Positions 34,425-46,289 of a DNA stretch of 64,000 nt are shown piece by piece (positions within the stretch are counted from its first letter, which is position 1; each line of letters opens with the position of its first letter). The position numbers and the translations under genes were made by a program. Location of the stretch: positions 35,648 to 99,647 of the forward strand of contig MU128977.1 of assembly GCA_014904985.1 (NCBI GenBank), in the 5' to 3' direction. Under the pieces are notes generated by a model, which ran no database searches, was not told where the DNA came from, and saw only the letters and a list, made by a program, of their open reading frames with translations. The DNA is from Hydnum rufescens UP504. Lineage: Eukaryota > Basidiomycota > Agaricomycetes > Cantharellales > Hydnaceae.

Positions 34425-35551
34425 TGACACGGTATTTCACTTCCAGAGAAGAAGGGTCGCCTCGCCTAGTATCTAGTGTCGGATATTTCTTTATAATGCG
34501 GCAGCTTCGCTGCCTAGTCTCTCATAAACGAGGTTTTCTCATGATTCCAATTTCAGAGAAGTGCGCATGTGGTGGTAATTACACGTGTAACGTTTCCTCA
34601 TTGGGGGAGGTCGGGGTGTGAGACCCGGTGGAGAGAGATATCAATGACCGCTACGGGCGGTCAAAGGGCGGCAACCCCCATCGAGAGAGGAGGTAACCAG
34701 ACGATTTTTGACTAAATTTGTTCGTTTTTGCCCCGCTGGACGTTGCACGTGTAACGTGTGTAAATGGCGATTGCAACCGTCTGTGGAAATTATGCACGGT
34801 GGGGAGATCCATAAGCAGTTTCCACGAGATGCCAACATAAATTCGCGATCAGATGTCCGAGTGAGGGATCGAATGCACTCGCAGGGCCTGAGCCCTGCTG
34901 GGCCCGACCCCTGCGCCCCCTCCGATTCGACTCGAATGAGATTTGCCTCCCCCAACGTCCCCAACGTCCCAACGTGGGGGGAACTATAGTATTCGCCTCG
35001 ATCGCGGCACACTCGCGCGTGCTCGACGACGTCCCTGAGTTCTTGCGCTGAGGAGTGGTTGTCGGGAATAAGATTCAGAATATTGATGGGCTTCGACAAA
35101 TATTCACGCTTTTAAGCTTCATTTCCACAAGGCAACAGGCCGCTGTTGGGCGTGGTGCCTGCTTAATCCGCGCTAGAATCAAATGCCTAGAAAAGCAGTG
35201 GCTGATGCTTCCCCAGATAGGAGGAAAAAGCAATCACCAAATCTCGCCTCCCAAAGGGATTCCCTTTCTTTCTCCATCATATCATGCCTTTATCCTACTT
35301 TCAAACCTTCTTTTATAACCGTCCCCTGGGCAATCTTGGCCGATGCCAATCCCCCCGTCGTGGCACGCGCCCTCCGCCTCCCCCCTAAACACCACATCCC
35401 CCCCATCCCCCATATCCCGATAGGCCTCATCACGCTTATAATACTCTTGATTTTTGGCCCCTGCTGCGCTCCTACTGCGTTCACTAGTAGCGTTCGCCTC
35501 ATCGTCCTAAGCAATTTCGCCTAACGGCTTCACGGCTCTCTACCCCCCAGC
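34425..35551. other. Intergenic stretch, nothing recognised
   Basis: A plus frame at 35183-35524 is open but of repetitive, pyrimidine-rich composition (many Pro and Ile). It is more likely promoter/5' UTR of the 35552 gene than a gene. Confidence 0.4.
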
Positions 35552-37180
35552 ATGGCTGTGTCTCCACTCAGTACACTCACTTGCAAGCGGTGTCTTCCCC
35601 CTCATTCTCCAGCACCGCTTCACGCAATGTCCATCAATATCCCCTCACCCCGTCTGCGATTATCTCTCAGTCGTAACTCGTTGGTGTCCATCGGCGCGGT
35701 GTCCCCGACCAACATCACCTCATTTGGGCACAACTACTCTCACGACCTCTCCGCTGAAGAACAGCTCTCGCAAGATCCGTTTACCAACGATTATGCCAAG
35801 TACCACCAGCCCGATCAGGCGACTTCATATCCCTGCTCCACTACCCCCGCTCGCAAGGCACCACAGGTGTGCCGTCCAGATCTGTCTCCAAGGGTCGAGC
35901 TCGGCTCTAGCCATATCTCGAGGTACGCAGTCCAGGGTGGAAGTGATGCATCTGGAAGTTCTATGGCGGACTCGGACACGTACGTCTTCGGGTATGCTGG
36001 ATCAGATGAGGTGTACGATGTCGTGCCTGTATGTCCTCGTATAAGTTGGACGCTCAACTTTTCGTCCCGATTAAAAATTTCCTCTTTCTAGTCCAACGAA
36101 GAAGATCCCGATCTCACGTCCGTTTTGACACCAGATTATTCCCGCCCCACCACTTCTCAGTCCTTCAACTCTGATTGGATTCGTGATCGGTTTGAAATGG
36201 TTACTCCTGAAAGCCGCTCATTCTCCAACACGCTTCGGGACCAAGGTGCAGATGCGCCCGAGTGGGAGGACTTATCCTCCCTCAACAACGACTATTCCTC
36301 CTCTTCAGAACTTGATCCTACCACAACCGCTGCCACCTCGCAATCTTTGCCGGCAGACGAGGACAGCCTGCCAGAACACGACGAATGCGCCATGAGCTTC
36401 GGAGAGTCCCTACCCATTTCTGGCGTCAACACTGTCATCTCTACTGCTGAGGCCACATCGGTGGTCGAAGAACCGGACGTTACAGTCTCTGTCACGTTCA
36501 ACCCGAGCGACTTGGCTGGCCAACATCCATCCTTCCATTCGCATATTTCCTTCTGCGCGCCGGCTTTCCATCCGCACCGACACGCGCGTCGAAAATGTCG
36601 CCCTTCAGTCTTCGGACTCGTCGAGTTTGCCTCGCGACGGACAGTCGTCGACATTTCCCCGCCGTCTGTCGCGTCTTGTCTCGCGGAGGGTAAACGCTGT
36701 ACTGGGATCGGGCCGGCGCGCCGAGTCGCAGGTCGGTGCTGGCCCGGCTGTGCCTGAGCTCGCTCCCACCCGTCGACGGCGGTACACGCTGTCCATCGAA
36801 GTCGAGGTGGACGTCCCGTCCGACGAGCCTCATCATCGCCCCCCACCACCCCCACTGTCCCCACTGCCACTGTCTGCGGATTCCCAAGCCCAGGCTCAGA
36901 CTCAGGCTCCCTTGTTCCGCTCTTCCTCTTCTTCTTCCGTCCCCACACCTCCCGCCGCCGCTGCGCCTGCACTGCCACCGCCACCGCCACCACTTCCACC
37001 ACTGCCCCACCCGAGCCACCGTCATCTACCGTGCACGTCGAACGTGAACGGAACTCTTTGGAGAGACTCCTGCGTAAAGTCCGACGCAGGCCGGCTCCCA
37101 CCGTCGGTGTCTCGATCGACAACATGTCGGAACGCGATCGCGAGCGTCTCAAGGCCCAGATGCGCCGATATTCCACTTAG
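35552..37180 (+). CDS. Unrecognised fungal protein, disordered, basic C-terminus
   Basis: The ATG at 35552 opens MAVSPLSTLTCKRCLPPH. A 63-nt intron (GTATGT at about 36029 to TTTCTAG at about 36091) joins DEVYDVVP to SNEEDPDLTSVL. The protein is Ser/Thr/Pro-rich with acidic patches. In the middle the best frame changes: from about 36560 to 36990 a second frame reads RTDTRVENVALQSSDSSSLP, TLSIEVEVDVPSDEPHH and a proline run. The original frame then returns as STVHVERERNSLERLLRKVR and ends QMRRYST at 37180. Because the first and last parts share a frame, either two small indels or an unrecognised intron with unusual signals is present. No domain is known to me. The pattern suggests a low-complexity regulatory or cytoskeletal protein, but no function is claimed. 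Confidence 0.55.
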
Positions 37181-40132
37181 TATTTTTTTGTGTTGTCTTT
37201 TGTTCTTTTTGTTTTTTAGTGCCCAGCGAACGGAACCGATTCGACCGACTGCGTGGAACCGCCTGAAAAAGTAGATTATGTATTTCGTTCTCATACCCGG
37301 ATGTCCTTGTTTTCTTTTTCTTTTTTGCGTGTTTTATTGGCTCTTGATTCGGTTTGCTATATTTGTTTTTTTTTTTTTTTTTTGTGCTGTGGCGTTGCAT
37401 GTCCATGAGCCATATATCACGCTTTTGTAGGCAATTTACGACAAGGCCCCCCCACATAGCATAACTCCCCCCGTGTATATTTGTTTCAAGGATCCGGTCA
37501 CATACCCTCCCTCCTCCACTTCCTGGAATCCACCACCCACCACGCGTACACACACACAGACACACACTCACACATACAATGCAATGCAATGCAATTTCCA
37601 CTCACTCACTCACTCACCCACTCACCCACCCGTTGGCTCATTTGCGCCACAACCACACTGTCTGTCTGTGTTCTTCTCAATAATATATAATATACCCGCT
37701 GTATATAACTGTACAGTATGTATTCCTGGATTCCAGATCTCCGGAATTTGCGAAGGGTAAGGAAGGAATACTTACTAGTCATTCAACGGTGGCCGTGGTC
37801 AATTGGCAAAAGTGCCACAACGGTGGTTTCATAGCGGGTGGATCCTCAAGAAATCAAATTCTGTTGCTGGACATTCCATCATGCTTTACAGTGTGGGCTT
37901 CTTCTTTCTGTCTCTCAAGGTGACGGCATGGAGCATGGGGCATGGGGTGGAACGAGTCCCGCGTGGTGTGGTGGAATGAGGTCCCGCGTGGTGTGGCTTT
38001 AGCGCGGTGTGGCACGGGCGTGGTAATTGGATTTTAGATGCATGTACAATGTAAGATCTAGAAGATAAGGGAGTTGAAATCCGAAGGAATATACACAATA
38101 CTGTAATACATGATATGCTGTGCTCTGCATGCGAGAGCATGAAAAACAAATTGGAAGTTTGGAAGAAGACGGGCGGGTAAAGGAACAACAAGGTGGAGGA
38201 GAGGAAATGAGGAACCGTCGCCCGTGGGAGAAGGGGGGTGGGGAGTTTGAGGGATGGAACTCGGGGAATGCGGGAAATGCGGGAATGTTAGAAAGACAAA
38301 GCAAAAAAAAAGGGGGCGATCGTTCCGGAGTGCGCACAACAACACGGAAACATGGGCCGGAACTCACGACAGAGTCGGACAGGATAGACAGGATAGACAG
38401 GATAGACAAGATTTTTCGCACTGTTTGACAGTCCTGCACGTCGCGTCCGGGAACATGTGTGAAGAAACGAGGCGGACGTGCAGGAATGACTCTTGGAACT
38501 TTGGATACATATATGGCAAATGTCTAACTAAGGTATACGGCAATAGAGCGAGGTTTGACCCAGGCTTGTCTTGACCAGTGCCGATCTCGCGATATGTCTT
38601 AGAACGCCGATGCCGAGAAACCGCCCTAAGGAGATCCAGGCCAGAAGGGTTGATGCACCAGGGATGAATCGGAATTTTTGTATCCCATAAACATTACTCT
38701 GAATAACAGGAGCACAATATGCGCATTCGGGACTTGGGGGGGACATTGGGAATAGCAGAGGGTCGCCGGTGTCCTTTTTTTTTGTTTTGTTTTGTTTTTT
38801 GTTTTTGGAATTTAGGATGTTCATTAACACATTCAGATTCGGTCGCGGCGGAGGCGTTGTAATTCCAGTCGGGTCCCGGGTCCCCCCTCCGGCTTTCAGG
38901 GTGTAGCTGGGTTCTTCTTCTCGTGAATCCCGACCTGTCGATCTCTCCAGGGGACAGGGGGGAGCCCATCATCGAAGCACGAGGATTTGTATGGCGACGT
39001 TGCGACGTTGCGACAAGGAGTTGTCGTTGGAGCCGAATCTCCCATAGAACATCGAGTAAAAAGGCGAGGATCATCGCTAGAACGCCGGCATGCCGGGACA
39101 TGGCCTGGGACGTTGCGGGGAATTTCTTCGTCGTTAATGCCGACGAATATAAAATTCGGTGTTGAGCTGAGGAATCTCCATATCCTTCAGGTTATGGGGG
39201 AGCTCGACTATTACGGGAATACGCACCTTGAATCGATGTGTGCCAACCGTACTCTGAAGGCGGGGTTTAGGGATTCAAGGGGGACGAACCTTTTTTATAC
39301 CATATAATTATTTGGGGCTATGAAGAAATGTGCCTGATGCTCTGTTTTTCTGTGAATCCTGACAGTACGTCTGTTGGGATAGTACTACCTAGTAGGGGAA
39401 GAAACGTACCCTCACTATACAGTAGCAAATGTCTAAATTCTTATTCTAGAAAGTTTGAAAAGCTTGCCCAGCGTTGGGTGACCGACTTGCCTGCCTCGGC
39501 CTGGTTCATCGATATTGGTCCCAGAAGCCATGGAATCAGAGAGCTCAGTGGGCAGGGCAGGGAATTAGAGACTCTGGAAGAAGCCAGGCAGAGCAAAGCT
39601 TCAGGGCTGGTGGATTTTTGGATGAGGGTCGCGGTTCTTGGATCGTACGTTGCCAGCAGACTGCTGCAGCTGGTCGGCGTCGAGATAGATTGTTGATCGC
39701 CGGTGTGATAGTTGCAGAGAATACATCACCGATGCATGAGGCTGTATGAGGGATTGGCCTGATGCCAGATAACTGTGTGAGGCAGTACGTTCGGCAGGTC
39801 AGTCGGAACTCAGTCCTGGGTCAAAATTACCTGTAAGAGCGATTCTAGGTACTACAGCCATGGGTATCCATTCGCCCATGGTATACACGGTGCGGGAGAC
39901 GAGCACAATTATGCAAGATTTCCTGGGGGATATTCATCCCATCTTTCTTCCTTGGCGCTGCGGTGAGCAGTATCGTTGTACCAGACGAGTTGTAGTAACC
40001 AGCTGCCGGATTCGGATGTGGTGACGTGATCCGCTTTACACTCGGCTGACAACACTACTACTTGGAATGAATACCCGTTCAAACTTTTCCACCTGCACTG
40101 CATTATCCTTCTAGTGCGGCTCCAAGTTCAAG
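37181..40132. other. Long intergenic stretch rich in simple repeats; one doubtful small gene
   Basis: Simple repeats include a T-run near 37366-37383, CA/CACA and ACTC repeats at 37545-37630, a repeated GCAATGCAAT at about 37580, and four units of a GGATAGACA-type 10-mer at about 38378-38410. A minus frame starting at 39101 (MSRHAGVLAMILAFLLDVL, hydrophobic start, about 135 codons) could be a small secreted or membrane protein, but I cannot support it further. Confidence 0.45.
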
Positions 40133-41802
40133 ATGGAGATATCACGGCTTCAGGAAAACCTGCATTTTGCGTTCCGCCATCTGGTGCCTCCCGCGTCCTC
40201 TCGGACGCCGATCAATTGGGGGACTGCGCACCATGTCCTGGTGCCTATCGCGCTGCATCTGGTCCTCGCCTATCTCGCCCGGAGACCCGGGACGAGAGTG
40301 ATGCGTGCTGCCCTCTTTCCTTTCGTATGTGTCGCGACTATTAGATTCGGATATGGGTACGAGTGCACGGATGTCATGTTGAATGCGTTCAACTGGGGGG
40401 TCGGTACGTCTTCATTCCTTTGATTTCGCATGCGCGCCTGTGCGTCTCCGAGGCGGTTTGGTGTGGGTTTAGTGACTTGCTATCGCCGCACCTTGTTTGT
40501 TTGGCATTCTATAATAGCTTTGGCAGCCATACTATGGGCGTTCAAGGCGGTCGAATTTGGACTGGCTCCGAATGGAATCTTGAAGGTGGGGGAAATAGAA
40601 CCCGGTGTTCTACGGGCAGTGGCCAACGGCAACGGCAACGGCAACGGTGCAATTAAAGTAGGAAAGATGGCCAATGGGTCACCCGCGGGTGAGAAGAGGC
40701 GTCCAGCAACACGACCGTCCGGATCTAGAAATATAGCAGGTGAGGTCCTTGCGGGACTGCGCGATGCGATCGAGGTGGAGTCCGCATTGCGAGGCATTGG
40801 ATGGGAAGCGGGAACAGGGTCGGGTATATACATTCCCCAGGACACGCGTGACACCGCCCATCCTGCACGCTTCTCCCTGCAAACGCTTCGCCAGCTTATA
40901 TTCTGCTTTCTTGCCACGGATCTCTTGGAATCGTGCCTCAAGCTTGTCCCTGGATTAGGGACGCCTGCCGGCGGATCCATGTTCGCGTTTGGGTCAAATG
41001 TGTACGAGAAATATTTGATTTCGACGGGGATTCATCTCATTACTGGCTTTGCGATCTTGAGTGGTATGTACTTTGATGAAGCTTGGACTACAAATCATTT
41101 TCATATATCTTATCTCCCCATGTTCATTTCACCAATAGGCTTTGCTATGGCTTACTACCTTATAACTCTTATCGCCGTATCCATTTTCCAACATCACCCT
41201 ACATCCTGGCCTCCAGTATTTGATTCCCCGTGGGCCAGTACGTCCCTGCACGAGTTCTGGTCCAAGAAATGGCATCAACTACTGCGTCAGACGTTCCTCG
41301 TGATGGGGGGCTTCCCCCTCCAGAAAATCTTCGGTTCGTCTGGACTCATCTTCGGGACTTTCCTTGCCTCGGGACTGTATCACGAATGCGCACTGTACGC
41401 CATGGGCCGTGGATTCGGTGTGCAATGCGTGATATTCTTCGCGTTGCAGCCTGTGGCGATCGTGCTAGAACGATTGTTTCGCCGGCGGACGGGCGCAAAG
41501 TAGACGGATGGCCTGGGTTCTTCTGGACCTGGGCGTGTATTGGTATTGGGGCCAGTGTGCAGTAAGTACGCGTTTCACATTCACACTCTCCCCCGGCAAC
41601 AGTCTTTCGAATGTTGTCTTTGTGACTTGTTGATCTCATGTGTGCATTGATATTTACATACGTTTTTCTGTTCCCTTTTTGTGCAGTTGATTCCTGGCAT
41701 CGTCGTGGATTTGCGGGAGGATTGATCATACCCCCAGCACTGAGTCCGACCCGTCGCTTTCTCTTCCCTCTGTTGGCTTCTGCTCTCGAGCACTTTATAT
41801 GA
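40133..41802 (+). CDS. Wax-synthase/DGAT-like membrane-bound O-acyltransferase (MBOAT), apparent late frameshift
   Basis: The ATG at 40133 opens MEISRLQENLHFAFRHL and continues with several membrane helices. An intron (from about 40404) leads to ALAAILWAFKAVEFGL. A 75-nt intron (GTATGT at 41065 to CAATAG at 41139) joins TGFAILSG to FAMAYYLITLIAV. Then comes the family core WPPVFDSPWASTSLHEFWSKKWHQLLRQ, with FW..WHQ as the conserved fungal wax-synthase-domain motif, and ASGLYHECALYAMG with the catalytic His of MBOAT proteins. After FRRRTGAK a stop appears, while the expected continuation KVDGWPGFFWTW lies one frame away at about 41491. The C-terminal exon VDSWHRRGFAGGLIIPPAL ends at 41802. A missing G in a G-run would explain this. 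In fungi such enzymes acylate terpenoids or lipids; the substrate cannot be told here. Confidence 0.7.
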
Positions 41803-42579
41803 TGATCTTAGATGTAAACACCTGCTGTCTCCTGCTAACTAATTACAGTATGAACAAATTAACGTGCAGCGTTCGTGTTCTGTGCGGTACGGTAAGGCAT
41901 TACAGTCGCTTGACGTTTGAAAAGCAGGTGCACCGTCAAGAATGCGCGCCTCGCTCATTCCGTGCATGCTACATTAGACTGCCTCTTCGATGATACGTGG
42001 AAGCTATGGTTATTCCTGATGAGTCCCACCCCTGATCGAAATCCATCCCACTCGCTCTTACAACCTATGAAGCTTCTGGCCTCTGGAATGTCAATCCCTG
42101 GCAAGGCCCCCTCCAATCATACCTCCAGATTTGATGGATCAATGCTTCTTCGCCGACAATGATGTAGAGCGTACAGTAGTCTGACAAAGTAATAGCCCCC
42201 CCTCAAATTCGTATTCGCCAGGGACACCGCACACTAGAGCAGAGCCCACATCGGAATCACACCTCACATATCTAGATAGTCGGTATCGATCGGAGTATAG
42301 TGCAAGTCACCGCCAGCAACGAAAGTTTGGGAATCGAGCTGAACCCAAGTTCAACGTATTGAGTTGTTCACAGAGCGTGATTTCTGGTATATCTAAAATC
42401 ACTGCAACTTGCAACCAGCAATCGGTCCTTGTTGATCCATAAGCCTTCGCGAGGAGCCTTCGTTCCGGATTGGTGTCTCGCAAACAAAGCTTGACCCGGC
42501 AACTACCGGAGCGGGATTGACACTTGTTTTCCTCACTTCACCTAAATTTGGCAAGACTATTTGCGCGCTTATCATAAGG
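41803..42579. other. Intergenic stretch between the MBOAT and pinin genes
   Basis: No gene or repeat recognised. It contains the pinin promoter. Confidence 0.4.
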
Positions 42580-43960
42580 ATGGCAGACGTGGCAACAGAG
42601 TGAGTCCAATTGCCTCGCAATATCTTCCCCCACGATCTTAGTTCTCATGCACGGTGTCCTTGCTTTGAATGTATTTTAGGTCACAACCATATCAGGCTTC
42701 AGAAGATGTGGTAGACATGGAAGATGAAGAGCCGATACCGCTCCCGGTCTCAGAATCATCGGTAGCACAGAGGGACTCGGCCTCTGGAGGACCAGCGCCA
42801 ATAATAGCGGTGCCCACTAATGCTCACGCACCCCTCTCAGCAACGACAACACAACAACAGTACCGAATCAACCTCCGACCGGTCCCGCAGCGATGTCATC
42901 CAGTGCCACGGGGGGCACGGCGTCGCCTAAAAAACGCCCTCGTCTGGATCTTACTGGTTCGGCGCTTGCTAACGCTACTTCTAGGACCAGTGGAGGGGAA
43001 CGACGCAAGGGCAAGAGCATCTTCGGTATGGTCATCGGGACCCTCAATAAAGCCAAAATCGAGGACAAAGAACGCATGGCGAGTGAGGCTGTGAGTCATT
43101 TGCATTCGAATAATATGCATAGACGGGGCCTTGTTTGCTCATTGCGAGCCCGAACCCCTTTTTAAACGTCTGCAAGGCCAAGAAACGACAGAGCATCGAT
43201 GCACGCTTGCAGGCCAAGCTAGCCAAAGAGCAAAGTCTGATTCGCAAGCAAGACGAGGCTAAGAAGGATCGTCTGGCGGCCATACGCAAGGAAGAAGATC
43301 TTTCAGTAAAAGATGGCATCGTGGGATATTATTCTCTTCCTTCTCTCTCGGAAAACATTTTTTCTCACTAGATGTCCCTCTCTTTATTAGCTTAAATATC
43401 GCTACACAGTTTTACCTCAACTTTCAAACTTTCTACTTACGACTGATGTCATCCGCCATACTGTGCCAGCTCCTGACGATCCACCTCGCTCGCCCTCACC
43501 ACCGCTATCATCGACGCTCCCGCATCCACCAGCGACATCGCATCCTCCAGCACTCTACTACTTACCCAAGACCCTCACACCGTCGCAAGAGTTGTTCATT
43601 GCGCAGAGACGGAAACAGGCCGGCACACGCGTGCGGGAAGAGAAGGAAGAATGGGACGGTGAGAGGCAGAAGGGTATTGAAGCCGTTCGTGAACTCCGAG
43701 AAAAATCTGCGGCCCAGCTTGCACTGTTGGAGGCGGCAAAAGAATCCGAGGCCCCTGTTGATGAGAGCGAGGGTGTTCGTGGTGGTGGTGCGGGAGGAGG
43801 AGACGGGGATGAGGAGATGGCTAGTGTGGAGAGGGATGGGCCTCCTAATGGGAATGGGGTGGTTGTGTCGTCTGAATCTGCGGCACATGACGTTGCCGCA
43901 GTTCATCAGGCGAGTACAGATGCGATGGATCAAGATGATGATGATGCCGTCGAATACTGA
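42580..43960 (+). CDS. Pinin/SDK/MemA-domain splicing protein
   Basis: Exon 1 is tiny (MADVATE, ATG at 42580) and ends at a GTGAGT donor. The next exon starts SQPYQASEDVVDMEDEE after an acceptor at about 42679. The pinin domain reads SPKKRPRLDLTGSALANA and GERRKGKSIFGMVIGTLNKAKIEDKE. After an intron it continues AKKRQSIDARLQAKLAKEQ and DRLAAIRKEEDL. After another intron come LKYRYTVLPQLSNFLLTTD and YYLPKTLTPSQELFIAQRR. An Arg/Glu coiled coil and an acidic tail follow. The order GxMLGTLxK-like, Arg/Lys coiled coil, 'P.YYLP..LTP.Q..fi..q' is the pinin/SDK/memA signature. Pinin is a nuclear protein associated with the exon-junction and splicing machinery. One small frame change near 42860 (between APLSATTTQQQ and TGPAAMSSSATGG) is not explained by a clear intron. 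It may be an intron I failed to place or an indel. Confidence 0.75.
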
Positions 43961-44319
43961 ATATCTAGCACTTGGTATCTTGTTGCACTAAAGGTTATAG
44001 TACATTTTGTCTGTCCTCTCTTTTTCCTTAGCCAAAAATGATTGCTTTTTTGCTCTTACCTTGATCCAGTACGTGGTATTGACAGTAGGCGCTAGGCGCG
44101 CCCTTGCATCTCTCCAGCTGTTTTCATAATTATGAATTTTAGATAAGGCTCCTGGATTTCGTTTTAGACTGTCTCTCTCCCGCGTGTTTCTCAGCATCAT
44201 TTTGTCTGAGCTGTTGGTTCGGGCCGTGCAATCCCCCACCTTTTGTCACCACTGTGAAACATTCCGTCCTCTCATAAGAGAACGTGTCACGCATCCATAA
44301 CCGCCTTCCTCCACCCATC
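43961..44319. other. Short intergenic stretch before the Crinkler-type gene
   Basis: No gene. Contains the promoter of the 44320 gene and the pinin 3' end. Confidence 0.4.
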
Positions 44320-46202
44320 ATGGCTGCTCTGCTCAAGCTCAATTGTTGGGTCTACGGCGAATCGCCAAACCGTATCTTTCCGGTTAAGATTCCAACGACA
44401 GAGACTGTAGCTACCTTGAAGAAAGCAATTAAGGAAGAGAAACAGGCGTTTCAGACCCATGGTGCCGACACTCTGACTCTTTGGCAGGTGAGTGAGCCAT
44501 GGTGTCATTACTTGCTTTGGTTGCCTCATCATAGACTATCTCTGCTCTGAAGGTTTCTATCTTTGTTGATGGACAACAGAAACCCCAGATCCCCCCCCAC
44601 AATGAAGCATTATCGCCCCTCGTCAGATTGTCAACACTCTTCCCAGATGTTCCTCAGGAGGGCCACCTACACATCATTGTAGGACCTCCCCCTGGTGGTC
44701 AGTGCTGCTCTTCCTGTATATGCATGATCAAATGGATGATAATGTCTCCCAATGTAGCCACCACTCCAAGTTCATCAGCTCATGGTAAGCTGAGCCCTTC
44801 ACCCCATTTCTCCTACACATTTAGTCTAACATTGGCATTTCATAATCCAACAACAGGTCTGGGTGACAGTGACACAGAAGCATGTTGTCTCCGTGCTTTC
44901 TGTGAGAAGTACTGGAACCGGGGTGATGAAGGGAGGGCCGAAATATACAAGATTGAGAGTGTGGAAGTTCCCTTCATGGTCAGAGACAATGAATCAGACC
45001 TATATGAGTCTGAGTCTGGTCTTGACAATGATGGGTGCACTCTCCGCATACCCTATGAATCTCTTTCCTTGGGGTCTGTGGGCCATGACTTTCCTGATTT
45101 CTTTGACCATGGATATTCATCCATTTTGGTGCGGAGAGAGTATCATGATATGTTCACACATATTTCCAATCTTTGCAAGAAAGGTGACCGCGGGGTTGTG
45201 GTGACAGGCTCACCTGGAATAGGTGAGAACAAATCCAACTCTTTTTAGATATCCTAAGCATCATTTTCACTTCTAGGGAAAACAATTTTCCTATATTTCT
45301 TGCTTGTTGAACGAATCTTGCAGGGAAGACCTACAGCTTTGCAGAGGAATCCTGACCGAGTCATATTAATCACCAACACTGGCAAGGTGCAGATAATTCC
45401 TGACAAGAAACACATGGATCCTCAAGGATTTCCTGGAGTTTGGGGACTGGTTGATTCAAATGATTCCCTGATGAAGCCACACTGGGTGTTTACAGACAGC
45501 CACTCACAATTTTTCCTTGTTCATTCATGCCCCCCTCAGCCTGTGAGGTGGAAGGCTTGGAGGAAGAAATTCTCTGCATCTATTGCTGTCATGAAGCCTT
45601 GGTCATGGGAAGAATTCTATATTGGAGGGTCAGTCTGTGTGATAATGGTCTTCTCATTGTATTGACCATTTAATTCTGGCAGGATGGTTTTCCTCTCCTC
45701 TCCTCTCAAACATTCAACCTTATGAGATGTCTTTGTCAAGTATGGGGGATGCCCTCAGCTTGGTTATGAGCTTGCAAAAGACCCTAGCAAGGTCAACCAG
45801 TGGGAAAATGATATCCCACATCTATTTAACAACATTCCCGAAATTTCTACACTCAAAACACAGATCAGTGGACTCCACCATATGGCAGATGGGGTTGCGG
45901 CAGTCTCTTGTGGACTTCTCACAATTATCCCTGATTCAAACCGCCAACCTGACATCACCCTTCCATCCCGCCATATTGCTGAACATTTCTTCAAAGCTGT
46001 TCATGCATGCAAAGATTGTCAGTTTTGGCTTTACTTTGACCACTTCTCAAGTGTGGCTGAAAGTTGTATTCCTGTAGGATGGCTCTGGGAACTATTGAGT
46101 CAGGGGGGAGGGGTTGGGTTGCAATTCATATGTGCCATCTGCCTTCACCACATTCCCTACATCTGTCAGGGTTCACCCTTCTTCTGGCCTTCTTCCAGTT
46201 AG
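44320..46202 (+). CDS. Crinkler (CRN)-type protein with P-loop NTPase domain; frame broken near 45720
   Basis: The ATG at 44320 opens LNCWVYGESPNRIFPVKI, then ATLKKAIKEEK. This is the ubiquitin-like header shared by Crinkler proteins ('L.C.v.g......f.v.i....tv..LK..Ik...'). Introns at 44488-44552 and further downstream join VSIFVDGQQKPQI, GPPPGATTPSSSAHG and LGDSDTEACCLRAFCEKYWN. A 54-nt intron splits the Walker A motif, which reads GSPGIGKT after splicing, followed by IFLYFLLVERILQG. The middle has RVILITNTGKVQII and VMKPWSWEEFY, usual for the CRN NTPase region. At about 45724 an in-frame TGA precedes DVFVKYGGCPQLGYELAKDPS, which is clearly the continuation, so the gene is interrupted or needs an unseen splice. 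Fungal members are found in non-pathogens too. The role here is unknown. Confidence 0.65.
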
Positions 46203-46289
46203 CTCTGATCCTGCCCCAGTCTCCTCTGCTCCTGCCAACTTGGTCCCAGTTTAGTTCCATTCACACTTTCTGATGTCAATACGATGGCC

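Noticed and set aside
36292..37176. 294-codon minus-strand open frame
   Set aside because: It is the antisense of the GC-rich coding region at 35.55-37.18 kb, with Arg/Gly-rich composition typical of shadow frames.
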